From positions 40,168-104,167 of the forward strand of contig NZ_FUYH01000012.1 of NCBI RefSeq assembly GCF_900167605.1: a stretch of DNA of 64,000 nucleotides, written 5' to 3'. Position 1 is the first letter of the stretch. Each line of letters starts with the position of its first letter. This stretch comes from Caloramator quimbayensis. Its GTDB lineage: Bacteria > Bacillota > Clostridia > Clostridiales > Caloramatoraceae. Both the position numbers and the translations under genes were made by a program. Positions 18,182 to 29,988 of the stretch are shown piece by piece. The notes below the pieces were generated by a model, which was not told the origin of the DNA, did not search any database, and worked only from the letters and a program-made list of their open reading frames with translations.

Positions 18182-19063
18182 CTAATTATATGAATTTAAA
18201 ACCATTTCAATCCAGCTTTCCTTAGGCTGTACTATTTCGTAATTTAAATTTTGTTTATCTGATTTCTTAAGTTTTAAATTCAAGGTGTTATTTTTACCAT
18301 CTTTATTAATTTGTGCTCTAAGTACAACTTTTGGAGCATAACCATCCTTATATGAGATAATTGTGATTTCTCCATATTCTTTTGCAACTGGGTAATCTAC
18401 AACAGTTGAATTGTCAAAAGGAATATCAAATTGGGCAATACCCTTTTTATCAGTAACAGCTGAAAGTTTTGCTTCAGGTATAACGATTTTAACGCTTTCT
18501 ATAGGTTTTTTATTTTCATCTGCTACTGAAACTTTGAATTTTATCATATTATCAGTTTTAATACCTTCACCTTCAAATTTTTCATAGGCCTTTACCATGT
18601 TTTCAATATAATTTATATCTGGAAGATTACAATTAGCTGTTATTTTCTTACCTTTTGTTAATTCAACTTTTGCAACTGAAGTCGAGCCTCCAGGATAAAT
18701 GTTGTAATCCATTTCCATATGTTTTCCGTATCCATCTTTAACAACTATTATATTAACAAACCCGCAGTTCATTTTATTAATTACTTCATCAGTATATCTT
18801 GAAAAATAATCTTTATTCAGTTCAACAATAATTTCAGGGGTTTTTCCCATCTCATCGGTTGTATATACTGTGCTGTCTCCTACAATATATACCTTTGCAT
18901 CTTTAATTGGTGATTTAGTTTGCTTGTCTAATGCTACCACAATCATTTTTTGTTTTTGCGGCATTTCTGCTATTACATTAGTTGAACTGGATTTTTTGAG
19001 GCAGCTTTCAGCAAAAAAAATCATCACTATTGCGAGTATAAGTAATAGCTGCTTATATTTCAA
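18182..19063 (-). CDS. Lipoprotein with two carboxypeptidase-regulatory-like (beta-sandwich) repeats
   Basis: A 293-residue predicted lipoprotein. It starts TTG (19061-19063, GGGGGG upstream), has a hydrophobic signal LLLILAIVMIFFAES and a lipobox Cys in AESCLKK. The mature part carries two similar segments, one around KQTKSPIKDAKVYIVGD and one around ENKKPIESVKIVIPEAK, each followed by a T-D-x-x-G turn, as in Cna-B or carboxypeptidase regulatory-like folds. I do not recognise a specific family. It lies between dapF and the dapL-like gene, so it may be co-transcribed, but a cell-wall role is only a guess from context. Confidence 0.75.
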   Translation of the reverse strand: MKYKQLLLILAIVMIFFAESCLKKSSSTNVIAEMPQKQKMIVVALDKQTKSPIKDAKVYIVGDSTVYTTDEMGKTPEIIVELNKDYFSRYTDEVINKMNCGFVNIIVVKDGYGKHMEMDYNIYPGGSTSVAKVELTKGKKITANCNLPDINYIENMVKAYEKFEGEGIKTDNMIKFKVSVADENKKPIESVKIVIPEAKLSAVTDKKGIAQFDIPFDNSTVVDYPVAKEYGEITIISYKDGYAPKVVLRAQINKDGKNNTLNLKLKKSDKQNLNYEIVQPKESWIEMVLNSYN

Positions 19064-19155
19064 TTATATCCCCCCAATAATTAACTCTTCTTATCTATAT
19101 TTATTTGAGGGAATATCTAAATATTACTTTTTTATTCTATATTAAATAAATATAT

Positions 19156-19980
19156 TTATAGTGAATAAATACCTTCACATATAAATTCAGCTGGTCCTTC
19201 CATAACAACATTTTCTTCATAATATAATACATTTAAATCCCCTGCCGCAAGCTTAGCAGTTACTGTTCTATCTGTTTTACCATTAATATAACAAGCAACA
19301 ACACTTGCACAAGTTCCAGTACCACAGGCCAATGTAAGTCCTGCCCCTCTTTCCCATGTTCTTACTTTAATTGTTTTCCTATCTAATACCTCAACAAAAT
19401 TTACATTTGTTTTTTTAGGGAATATACTATTATTTTCAATAATTTTGCCTATTTCTATTACCTCTTTTTCGTCAATCTCATTTACATAAACTATTGTATG
19501 GGGTACACCCAACAATATTGTAGATAAATTATATTCCTTACCACATATTGATAATGTATAATTTTTATTATCTAAATCACTTAAAAACGGTATTTCATTT
19601 TTAACAAAAGATGGTCTTCCCATATCAACTTCAACGCTGCAAACTATTTCATTGATTACTTTAAGTTTTACATTTTTTATTCCTGATAGAGTTTCTACAT
19701 TAAAACTTTGTTTGTTTATTATTCCCTTTTCATATACATATTTTGCAAAACATCTTATTCCGTTACCGCACATTTCAGCAAGACTTCCATCTGAATTTAT
19801 AATAGTCATTTTTATATCTGATATATCTGATTTTTCAACAATAAGTATACCATCTGCCCCTATTCCTAAATGCCTGTCACAGCTTTTTTTTGCAACAATG
19901 CTCCAATCAACTGAATACTCTAACAAATTGTCAAAAACTATAAAGTCATTACCTAAACCATGCATCTTCGTAAAAAACAT
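19156..19980 (-). CDS. dapF: Diaminopimelate epimerase
   Basis: A 274-residue PLP-independent epimerase converting LL- to meso-diaminopimelate for lysine and peptidoglycan. The two catalytic cysteines are Cys71 (EMCGNGIRC) and Cys219 (ACGTGTCAS); the substrate motif MHGLGNDF is at the N-terminus. I use ATG 19978-19980; a GTG three codons upstream (19987-19989) is also possible. Divergent from rqcH. Confidence 0.96.
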   Translation of the reverse strand: MFFTKMHGLGNDFIVFDNLLEYSVDWSIVAKKSCDRHLGIGADGILIVEKSDISDIKMTIINSDGSLAEMCGNGIRCFAKYVYEKGIINKQSFNVETLSGIKNVKLKVINEIVCSVEVDMGRPSFVKNEIPFLSDLDNKNYTLSICGKEYNLSTILLGVPHTIVYVNEIDEKEVIEIGKIIENNSIFPKKTNVNFVEVLDRKTIKVRTWERGAGLTLACGTGTCASVVACYINGKTDRTVTAKLAAGDLNVLYYEENVVMEGPAEFICEGIYSL

Positions 19981-19994
19981 TTTAATCACAATCC

Positions 19995-20023
19995 TTTCAA
20001 ATTATTATATTTAGTGTTATACT
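19995..20023 (+). promoter_or_regulatory. Putative promoter of rqcH
   Basis: TTTCAA (19995-20000), 17-bp spacer, TATACT (20018-20023) preceded by TGT (extended -10), 33 bp before the start codon. Confidence 0.5.
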
Positions 20024-20056
20024 TTTATTCATAAAAAATTGTTCGGAGGTAATATT

Positions 20057-21799
20057 ATGCCCTTAGATGGAGTATTCGTGAATTCTATTGTTAAAGAACT
20101 TTCAACTATAATAAATGGTAAGATAGATAAAATTCATCAGCCATCAGACTATGAAAATATATTATTAGTTAAAAAAGATAAAAAAACATATAAAATATTA
20201 TTGTGCTCTAACCCATCATATCCCAGAGTACATATTACAGAAAATAATTATGAGAACCCTGCAGCACCTCCATCTTTTTGCATGACTTTAAGAAAGCATT
20301 TAAATGGTGGTAAAATAGCCGATATATATCAGGTAAATTTTGATAGAATCATTGAGTTTAAAATTGAAGGAAGGGATGAATTAGGCTATCCTATAATTTA
20401 TTTTCTTATAATTGAAATCATGGGTAAACACAGCAATATAATTCTTCTAAATGAAAAAAGATATATTATTGATAGTATAAAACGTATTACAAGCGATGTA
20501 AACAGGTATAGACAAATAATTCCGGGTGTAGAATACATCTGTCCTCCTATAGGAGAAAAAATCAATCCATTAGAACAAAACGATGAAAGCATTATAAATA
20601 TTTTTTCAAATTTTAATAGTGATAAACCTGTATACAAACTCTTTACTGATAGTTTCCTTGGAGTTAGCAAGACTTTAGCTTATGAGATATGCAATAACTT
20701 AGCAAACACCAAACTGAAAGATTTATCAAATGAGCAAAAGCTTTTATTAAATATTAATTTCCTATATTATATGGCAAAAATAAGAAGCTATGATTATAAA
20801 TATATAATATTTTATAAAGAAACTTCTATGTTCGATTATTATGTCTTTGAGCTCAGTGAATATAAGAATTTAAAATTCGAATTATATGAATCTCCCAGTA
20901 AAGTTCTCGATACTTTTTATGGTCAAAGAGATTTGAAGGATAGTTTAAAACAAAAATACACTTCTTTATTTAAACTAATAACTAATTTCATTGAAAGGAC
21001 AGATAAAAAAATTCAAATCTATAAAGAGAAGATTGAGGAGTGCAGTAATTTTGATATATATAAGATATATGCAGATATTTTAATGGCTAATCAATATTAT
21101 ATAGACTTAAGTTCTGATAAAGTTGAACTTCAAAACTTTTATGATCCTGAACTTAAAAATATTGTTATACCAATTGATGTTGATGTTTCACCTGTTCAAA
21201 ACGCTCAAAACTATTATAAAAGATATAATAAAGAAAAAAATACACTTGAAATTACAAATAAGCTTCTAAAGGATAGTATAGAGGAAAAACAATATCTCGA
21301 ATCGATACTTTGTAACCTTGAAAACGCTTCAGATATGGATACTATAGAAGAAATAAAGTCAGAACTTTTTGAGCTTGGATATATAAAAAAGAAAAAAAAC
21401 AATATAAAGCAAAAAAAATCATCCCCTCATCATTTTAAATCGAGCGATGGATTTGATATCTATGTTGGAAAAAATAATTTTCAAAACGATTACCTGACTA
21501 TGAAATTTGCAGTAGGAAGCGATATTTGGATGCACGTTAAAAATATACCTGGTTCTCATGTTATTATAAAATCTAAAAATGGAGAGGTTTCTGATACTGC
21601 CCTGCTTGAAGGTGCACTTTTAGCTGCATTTTTCAGCAAGGCAAAAAACTCCTCTAATGTTCCCGTAGATTACACTGAAAAAAAGAACGTAAAAAAACCT
21701 TCTGGTGCAAAACCTGGTATGGTAATATATTATACAAACAAAACTATATATGTAACTCCTAATGAACATAAAATTAAAAGTCTTATTTCCCTTGCCTAA
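20057..21799 (+). CDS. rqcH: Ribosome quality control protein RqcH (NFACT family)
   Basis: A 580-residue NFACT protein, also annotated as fibronectin-binding protein FbpA. RqcH binds obstructed 50S subunits with peptidyl-tRNA and adds C-terminal alanine tails that mark stalled peptides. The N-terminal NFACT-N domain begins MPLDGVFVNSIVKEL; coiled-coil segments occupy about 280-440; the C-terminal NFACT-R domain includes GFDIYVGKNNFQND and DIWMHVKNIPGSHVII. ATG 20057 has CGGAGGT 7 nt upstream. It is monocistronic, ending at a strong bidirectional terminator. Confidence 0.95.
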   Translation: MPLDGVFVNSIVKELSTIINGKIDKIHQPSDYENILLVKKDKKTYKILLCSNPSYPRVHITENNYENPAAPPSFCMTLRKHLNGGKIADIYQVNFDRIIEFKIEGRDELGYPIIYFLIIEIMGKHSNIILLNEKRYIIDSIKRITSDVNRYRQIIPGVEYICPPIGEKINPLEQNDESIINIFSNFNSDKPVYKLFTDSFLGVSKTLAYEICNNLANTKLKDLSNEQKLLLNINFLYYMAKIRSYDYKYIIFYKETSMFDYYVFELSEYKNLKFELYESPSKVLDTFYGQRDLKDSLKQKYTSLFKLITNFIERTDKKIQIYKEKIEECSNFDIYKIYADILMANQYYIDLSSDKVELQNFYDPELKNIVIPIDVDVSPVQNAQNYYKRYNKEKNTLEITNKLLKDSIEEKQYLESILCNLENASDMDTIEEIKSELFELGYIKKKKNNIKQKKSSPHHFKSSDGFDIYVGKNNFQNDYLTMKFAVGSDIWMHVKNIPGSHVIIKSKNGEVSDTALLEGALLAAFFSKAKNSSNVPVDYTEKKNVKKPSGAKPGMVIYYTNKTIYVTPNEHKIKSLISLA

Positions 21800-21838
21800 A
21801 AATAAGATTGCAAGTTTAAAACTTGCAATCTTATTTCA
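21799..21838. terminator. Bidirectional terminator between rqcH and the convergent C_GCAxxG gene
   Basis: Near-perfect palindrome: 17-bp stem AAATAAGATTGCAAGTT with a tiny loop, flanked by A and T runs on both sides. The 3' side overlaps the convergent gene's stop region. Confidence 0.9.
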
Positions 21839-22235
21839 TTTCTCTAATGACTATCTCATCTAATATTTCTGCTGCAGTCTCAATCATTTTTATACATCTT
21901 ATATCATCATTTCTATATCTTTGTTTTAAAATTGCACAGTTTTCTGTTCCAAGTCTATTAGTGAACTTTTCAATAAACTCTTTAGTAAGATTTTTAATTT
22001 TATCGCTCTCATGAGCTCGTTCTTTTGTAAAAAGAATACCTAAAACTGCAATTGCTCCTGATATAGCTCCGCATACTCCTTCAACAGCCATTCCCCCGCC
22101 AAAAGCCGCCATAGTTTTTAATACAGTTTTGTCTAAATTCATTTTATATTCTTCATTTGCAGCATATAAAATCGTTTCAGCACAGTTCAAATCATATTCA
22201 CTCGAGTAAAATTTGCGAGCAGTATTAATTAACAA
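21831..22235 (-). CDS. C-GCAxxG-C-C family redox-type protein
   Basis: A 134-residue protein matching the C_GCAxxG_C_C family: an early Cys (LNCAE), FGGGMAVEGVCGAISGAIAVLG, then the late cysteines in NCAILK and DIRCIKM. The family is thought to be redox- or metal-related from its conserved cysteines; no activity is established. I choose TTG at 22233-22235, because GGAGTG lies 6 nt upstream; a GTG at 22242-22244 would fall inside that ribosome site. Confidence 0.85.
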   Translation of the reverse strand: MLINTARKFYSSEYDLNCAETILYAANEEYKMNLDKTVLKTMAAFGGGMAVEGVCGAISGAIAVLGILFTKERAHESDKIKNLTKEFIEKFTNRLGTENCAILKQRYRNDDIRCIKMIETAAEILDEIVIREMK

Positions 22236-22332
22236 GAAAATCACTCCTTTTTTATATTTATTAATTTTTTTATTTTATTTGTTTAAGTATTATTTAGGCT
22301 TATCAATTATGATAATAGCACATATGATATTT

Positions 22333-23079
22333 TTATAGCTTATTTATCATACTTGAAAGGTATCCTGCTCCAAATCCATTATCGATATTTACAACGCTGA
22401 CACCGCTTGCACAGCTATTCAGCATAGTAAGCAGTGCTGATAATCCTCCAAAATTTGCTCCATATCCAACGCTTGTTGGAACTGCAATTACTGGTTTATC
22501 TATTAAGCCCGCAACTACGCTTGCTAGTGCACCCTCCATACCAGCAACGACTACAACTACTTTAGCAGCTCTAATAATATCAATTCTGCTAAAAAGCCTA
22601 TGTATTCCTGCAACACCAACATCAAATATTCTTTCAACTCTATTACCTAAAAATTCTGCTGTTGCTGCAGCTTCTTCTGCAACTGGAATATCCGATGTGC
22701 CTGCTGTAACAACGGCTATGAAGCTCTCTGGTATACTTATATCTTTTCTCTTAATTGTAATTATACGAGCAGTTTTATTATATTGTGCATCTTTACATAT
22801 ATTATAAACTGCATTATACATTTCTTCATCAGCTCTTGTAGCAAGTATATTACAATTTCTTTCAAGCATGCATTGTACTATTCCTGTTACCTGTTCAACT
22901 GTTTTACCTTTACAATAAATAACCTCTGGATAACCAACTCTAATTTCTCTATGATTATCAATCATTGCATATCCTATATCTTTAAATGGATAGTTTGCAA
23001 TTTCTTTTAATCCATCTTCAATTGAAATTTTATCATTTTTTATATCCTCAAGCAGTTTTCTAATATCCTTTTCATCCAT
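22333..23079 (-). CDS. larB: Nickel pincer cofactor biosynthesis protein LarB
   Basis: A 248-residue LarB (AIR carboxylase-like fold). LarB carboxylates and hydrolyses nicotinic acid adenine dinucleotide to give the dicarboxylated pyridinium nucleotide precursor of the nickel-pincer cofactor. Diagnostic are [37 protein letters not shown] and the conserved Cys in [10 protein letters not shown] (about 223). larE lies 4 bp upstream in the same operon. No larC or larA lies in the window. Confidence 0.93.
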   Translation of the reverse strand: MDEKDIRKLLEDIKNDKISIEDGLKEIANYPFKDIGYAMIDNHREIRVGYPEVIYCKGKTVEQVTGIVQCMLERNCNILATRADEEMYNAVYNICKDAQYNKTARIITIKRKDISIPESFIAVVTAGTSDIPVAEEAAATAEFLGNRVERIFDVGVAGIHRLFSRIDIIRAAKVVVVVAGMEGALASVVAGLIDKPVIAVPTSVGYGANFGGLSALLTMLNSCASGVSVVNIDNGFGAGYLSSMINKL

Positions 23080-23083
23080 ATTA

Positions 23084-23896
23084 TCACCTGTTTTTATTTT
23101 TTATTGTTTCATTTAAGCTTCCTGTTCTATATCCTTCAATATCAAGGCAAACATATTTAAATCCAAAGCTTTTTAAGTTTTTAACAATGTCATCTAAAAG
23201 ATTTTCATCAAAAAAATTAACTCTTTGGTCTTTTGGAACTTCGATTCTTGCTACATCATTGTGGTTTCTAACCCTTACAGCCTTAAATCCAATACTCATT
23301 AGATACATTTCTGATTTTTCTATTTTTTTTAGTTTTTCTATTTCTATTTTCTCACCATAGGGTACTCTTGAAAGCAAACATGCGTAGGCTGGTTTATTCC
23401 AAGTATTAAGCCCTAATTCTTTAGAAAGCAGTCTAATATCTTCCTTAGTAAATCCTAATTCGAGAAGCGGACTTTTTACATTAAGCTCCTTTAATGCCTT
23501 CATTCCTGGCCTATAATCCCTTATATCATCAGCATTTGTTCCATCTAATACGAATTTTATGTTTTTCTTTTCTGCTGTATCAATTACACAGCTGAATAAA
23601 GCCTTTTTACATAGATAGCATCTGTTTTCAGGATTATCCATTATTTCATTTATTATTGGCATATCAATTATTAAATGTTTGATATTAAAATCACTTGTAA
23701 ACAATTTTGCTTCTTTTATCTCCCACGAAGGTATATAGGGAGAGTTAAAAGTTACAGCTAATGCATTTTCCCCTAAAGCATCTTTTGCAGCTTTTAATAA
23801 AAATGTGCTGTCTACTCCTCCTGAAAAGGCTATCAAAACCTTATCAAGAGTTTCTAAGTATCTAACTAAACTCATGTACTTGTCTTTTAAATTCAT
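23084..23896 (-). CDS. larE: ATP-dependent sacrificial sulfur transferase LarE
   Basis: A 270-residue PP-loop enzyme that adds sulfur to the LarB product in building the nickel-pincer cofactor of lactate racemase and related enzymes. The PP-loop is SGGVDS (25-30). Cys173 in PAYACLLSR matches the sulfur-donating Cys position; Cys93 and Cys96 form a CX2C pair (NRCYLCKK). It starts at ATG 23894-23896 with GAGGTGAT upstream and is followed 4 bp later by larB. Confidence 0.93.
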   Translation of the reverse strand: MNLKDKYMSLVRYLETLDKVLIAFSGGVDSTFLLKAAKDALGENALAVTFNSPYIPSWEIKEAKLFTSDFNIKHLIIDMPIINEIMDNPENRCYLCKKALFSCVIDTAEKKNIKFVLDGTNADDIRDYRPGMKALKELNVKSPLLELGFTKEDIRLLSKELGLNTWNKPAYACLLSRVPYGEKIEIEKLKKIEKSEMYLMSIGFKAVRVRNHNDVARIEVPKDQRVNFFDENLLDDIVKNLKSFGFKYVCLDIEGYRTGSLNETIKNKNR

Positions 23897-23955
23897 TTAA
23901 TATCACCTCAAATTATATGTCAATTTCTATTTTAAATATAATTTGACAGTAATGC

Positions 23956-23990
23956 AAATAAAGCTTCTGCGAAACGCAGAAGCTTTATTT
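23956..23990. terminator. Hairpin terminator at the end of the GGGtGRT gene
   Basis: 16-bp perfect stem AAATAAAGCTTCTGCG with an AAA loop; the right arm reaches the stop codon of the gene ending at 23990. The T-run is modest on both strands. Confidence 0.7.
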
Positions 23991-24991
23991 TATCTATTCA
24001 TTGCTTCTTCAATTGCAACAGCTACAGCAACACTAGCTCCAACCATCGGATTGTTGCCCATACCTATAAGTCCCATCATCTCAACATGTGCTGGAACTGA
24101 AGATGAACCTGCAAACTGTGCATCAGAATGCATTCTTCCCATCGTATCAGTCATTCCATAGGATGCTGGGCCTGCAGCCATATTATCTGGGTGAAGAGTT
24201 CTTCCTGTACCGCCGCCTGATGCTACTGAAAAATATTTTTTACCTTTATCGTAGCATTCTTTCTTATAGGTTCCTGCAACTGGATGCTGAAATCTTGTTG
24301 GGTTTGTTGAATTACCAGTAATAGATACATCCACATCTTCAAGGTGCATTATTGCAACACCTTCTCTTACATCATCAGCACCATAGCATCTAACCTTTGC
24401 TCTTTCTCCATTTGAATATTTTATTTCTCTTACTATTTCAAGTTTTCCTGTGTAATAGTCAAATTTAGTCTGCACATATGTAAATCCATTTATTCTTGAT
24501 ATAATCTGTGCAGCATCCTTACCAAGTCCATTTAGTATAACCCTTAAAGGTTCTTTTCTTACTTTATTAGCAGATTTTGCGATACCAATTGCTCCTTCTG
24601 CAGCAGCAAAAGATTCATGTCCTGCAAGGAAAGCAAAGCACTTTGTTTCTTCTCTTAAAAGCATAGCAGCAAGATTTCCATGACCTAACCCTACTTTTCT
24701 GTCGTCTGCAACTGAACCAGGTATGCAAAAAGCCTGAAGTCCTTCTCCTATTGCCTCAGCAGCATCTGCAGCTTTTTTGCAGCCTTTTTTTATTGCAATA
24801 GCAGCACCAAGAGTGTACGCATAGCATGCATTTTCAAAGCAGATAGGCTGAATACCTTTAACTATATTGTAAACATCTATACCTTTTTCATCACATACAG
24901 CTTTAGCCTCTTCAATGGAGTTCATGCCATATTTATTTAAAACAGGTATTATCTGATTTATTCTTCTCTCATATCCTTCAAATAACGCCAT
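23990..24991 (-). CDS. GGGtGRT protein (function unknown)
   Basis: A 333-residue protein of the family named for its SGGGTGRT motif, present here at about residue 252. Other conserved stretches are GHESFAAAEGAIG and GMTDTMGRMHSDAQF. Biochemical function is not known to me. It follows a NifU-like Fe-S scaffold gene by 14 bp, the usual partner, so a role linked to Fe-S or metal-centre assembly is inferred from context only. ATG start with GGAGG upstream. Confidence 0.85.
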   Translation of the reverse strand: MALFEGYERRINQIIPVLNKYGMNSIEEAKAVCDEKGIDVYNIVKGIQPICFENACYAYTLGAAIAIKKGCKKAADAAEAIGEGLQAFCIPGSVADDRKVGLGHGNLAAMLLREETKCFAFLAGHESFAAAEGAIGIAKSANKVRKEPLRVILNGLGKDAAQIISRINGFTYVQTKFDYYTGKLEIVREIKYSNGERAKVRCYGADDVREGVAIMHLEDVDVSITGNSTNPTRFQHPVAGTYKKECYDKGKKYFSVASGGGTGRTLHPDNMAAGPASYGMTDTMGRMHSDAQFAGSSSVPAHVEMMGLIGMGNNPMVGASVAVAVAIEEAMNR

Positions 24992-25005
24992 CTGTAAAAC
25001 CTCCT

Positions 25006-25698
25006 TTATTCATGTCTTGGATCTATTACTTTTGCAGCTTCATTAAATCTTCCATAGGTTCCTGATGCCTTTTGAAGCGCTTCATTAGCATCCATTCCTT
25101 TTTTAATCATGTCCATCATTCTTCCAAGACTTAGATATTTATAACCTATTATTTCATTATTTTCATCAAGTGCTAATTCAGTAATATAACCTTCTGCCAT
25201 TTCAAGATATCTTGAACCCTTATCTAATGTACCATACATAGTTCCAACCTGGCTTCTAAGTCCTTTGCCAAGATCTTCAAGACCTGCTCCAACAGGTAGT
25301 CCACCTTCTGAGAAGGCAGTTTGGCTTCTTCCATATACTATCTGCAAAAATAGTTCTCTCATTGCTGTATTTATAGCATCGCATACAAGATCTGTATTTA
25401 ATGCTTCAAGTATTGTTTTACCTGGAAGTATTTCAGATGCCATTGCTGCTGAATGAGTCATTCCTGAACATCCTAAAGTTTCAACAAGAGCCTCTTGAAT
25501 TATACCATCCTTTACATTTAAAGTAAGCTTACAAGCACCCTGCTGAGGAGCACACCAGCCAACTCCATGGGTTAACCCGCTAATATCTTTTATTTCTCTT
25601 GCCTGAATCCATTTTCCTTCTTCAGGTATTGGTGCTGGGCCATGATTAGGTCCCTTTGCAACGCAAACCATTCTTTCAACTTCCGATGTGTAGTTCAT
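25006..25698 (-). CDS. NifU-like iron-sulfur cluster assembly scaffold, GGGtGRT-associated
   Basis: A 230-residue protein with an IscU/NifU-N-like fold: conserved Cys in VGWCAPQQGAC and TLGCSGMTHSAAMA give candidate cluster ligands. An unusual N-terminal stretch (MVCVAKGPNHGPAP) and a C-terminal extension separate it from ordinary IscU. Paired with the GGGtGRT gene 14 bp downstream. The standard partner genes iscS and sufBCD are not in the window. Confidence 0.8.
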   Translation of the reverse strand: MNYTSEVERMVCVAKGPNHGPAPIPEEGKWIQAREIKDISGLTHGVGWCAPQQGACKLTLNVKDGIIQEALVETLGCSGMTHSAAMASEILPGKTILEALNTDLVCDAINTAMRELFLQIVYGRSQTAFSEGGLPVGAGLEDLGKGLRSQVGTMYGTLDKGSRYLEMAEGYITELALDENNEIIGYKYLSLGRMMDMIKKGMDANEALQKASGTYGRFNEAAKVIDPRHE

Positions 25699-25807
25699 TT
25701 CATATCCCCTTTCTGTAACTTTATAACTGTTTATATATTAACAAATACTTTTAAATACAACAATATATAATTTTACATTTTAAATAATTTTTAATAAAAG
25801 TTTTTAA

Positions 25808-25849
25808 ATAAGGATATGGCTGCAAGTATGCAGCCATATCCTTATTTTT
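25808..25849. terminator. Strong hairpin terminator
   Basis: 15-bp perfect stem AAGGATATGGCTGCA with a 4-nt loop (AGTA). It overlaps the stop of the small minus-strand ORF at 25842. T-run on the plus side (TTATTTTT). Confidence 0.7.
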
Positions 25850-26036
25850 CTTCATCAACATTTACTGTTGTATTGTTTTTATTTCTTAAAGCTCTTGCTT
25901 TAGCATGTATCATTGCATCATTCCCAACTTCAAGATATCCATGCCTCGATTTTCTGCTCTCTTCACTATGTGCCATTGCTGAAATGAAATCAGCATTCTT
26001 TTTATTATTTTTACCTTTGAATTTAAAACCTCCTTT
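25842..26036 (-). CDS. Small hypothetical basic protein (start uncertain)
   Basis: An unrecognised short ORF. The readable core ends with DFISAMAHSEESRKSRHGYLEVGN, split by Met at AMAHSEES, then DAMIHAKARALRNKNN. Start choice is unsettled: a perfect AAAGGAGG lies at about 26028-26035, but no standard start codon follows at normal distance in this frame. The nearest in-frame options are TTG overlapping that site (about 26036) or the internal ATG before AHSEES. It is bounded by a strong terminator and is divergent from the pyruvate:ferredoxin oxidoreductase gene. The composition looks protein-like, but I cannot name it. Confidence 0.4.
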   Translation of the reverse strand, partial: KGGFKFKGKNNKKNADFISAMAHSEESRKSRHGYLEVGNDAMIHAKARALRNKNNTTVNVDEEK

Positions 26037-26163
26037 CAAAGTTATAATTATTTTTTGTAAAAAAATTAAAAAATAATTAAGTTTTTTAATACAACATAAA
26101 GATTTTGTGTTATTATAATTATGATACAAATTAATTGTAGTATTTTTAACATTAATTGGTAAC

Positions 26164-26205
26164 GCCTTTTTTAAGGCATTTACATGTATAATTTTTTATA
26201 CATGT
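26164..26205 (+). promoter_or_regulatory. Two consecutive palindromes in the leader of the PFOR gene
   Basis: GCCTT-TTTT-AAGGC (26164-26177) and ACATGTATA-N6-TATACATGT (26182-26205), ending 35 bp before the ATG. They could be operator sites or leader hairpins; no promoter could be placed with confidence. Confidence 0.4.
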
Positions 26206-26239
26206 TTGCATATAATTATTAAGTTAAGGAGGTCTTTAA

Positions 26240-29764
<3,525 letters not shown>

Positions 29765-29785
29765 GTTTAAACATTGAGTCGGCTC

Positions 29786-29821
29786 AAAAAGGTTACTGCA
29801 AAAGCAGTAACCTTTTTATTA
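29786..29821 (+). terminator. Terminator of the PFOR gene
   Basis: Stem AAAGGTTACTGC/GCAGTAACCTTT with an AAAA loop followed by T residues. Confidence 0.9.
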
Positions 29822-29952
29822 CGTTTATTAAATATAAATTACAAAATGAATGTCTAATCTATTCGAAAATTTGGCACTACCACAAATTAACATTCTAAGA
29901 TAAGGATAATTTATAGCACTATAAATTCGTACAGTGTTATTAAGAAAGGCAT

Positions 29953-29988
29953 AAAAAAACTACTGCAAATAGCAGTAGTTTTTTACTA
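29953..29988 (-). terminator. Terminator of the prd operon
   Basis: Stem AAAACTACTGC/GCAGTAGTTTT, 5-nt loop, T6 run on the minus strand, directly after the TauE/SafE stop codon. No other convincing intrinsic terminator was seen between prdC and this point. Confidence 0.9.
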
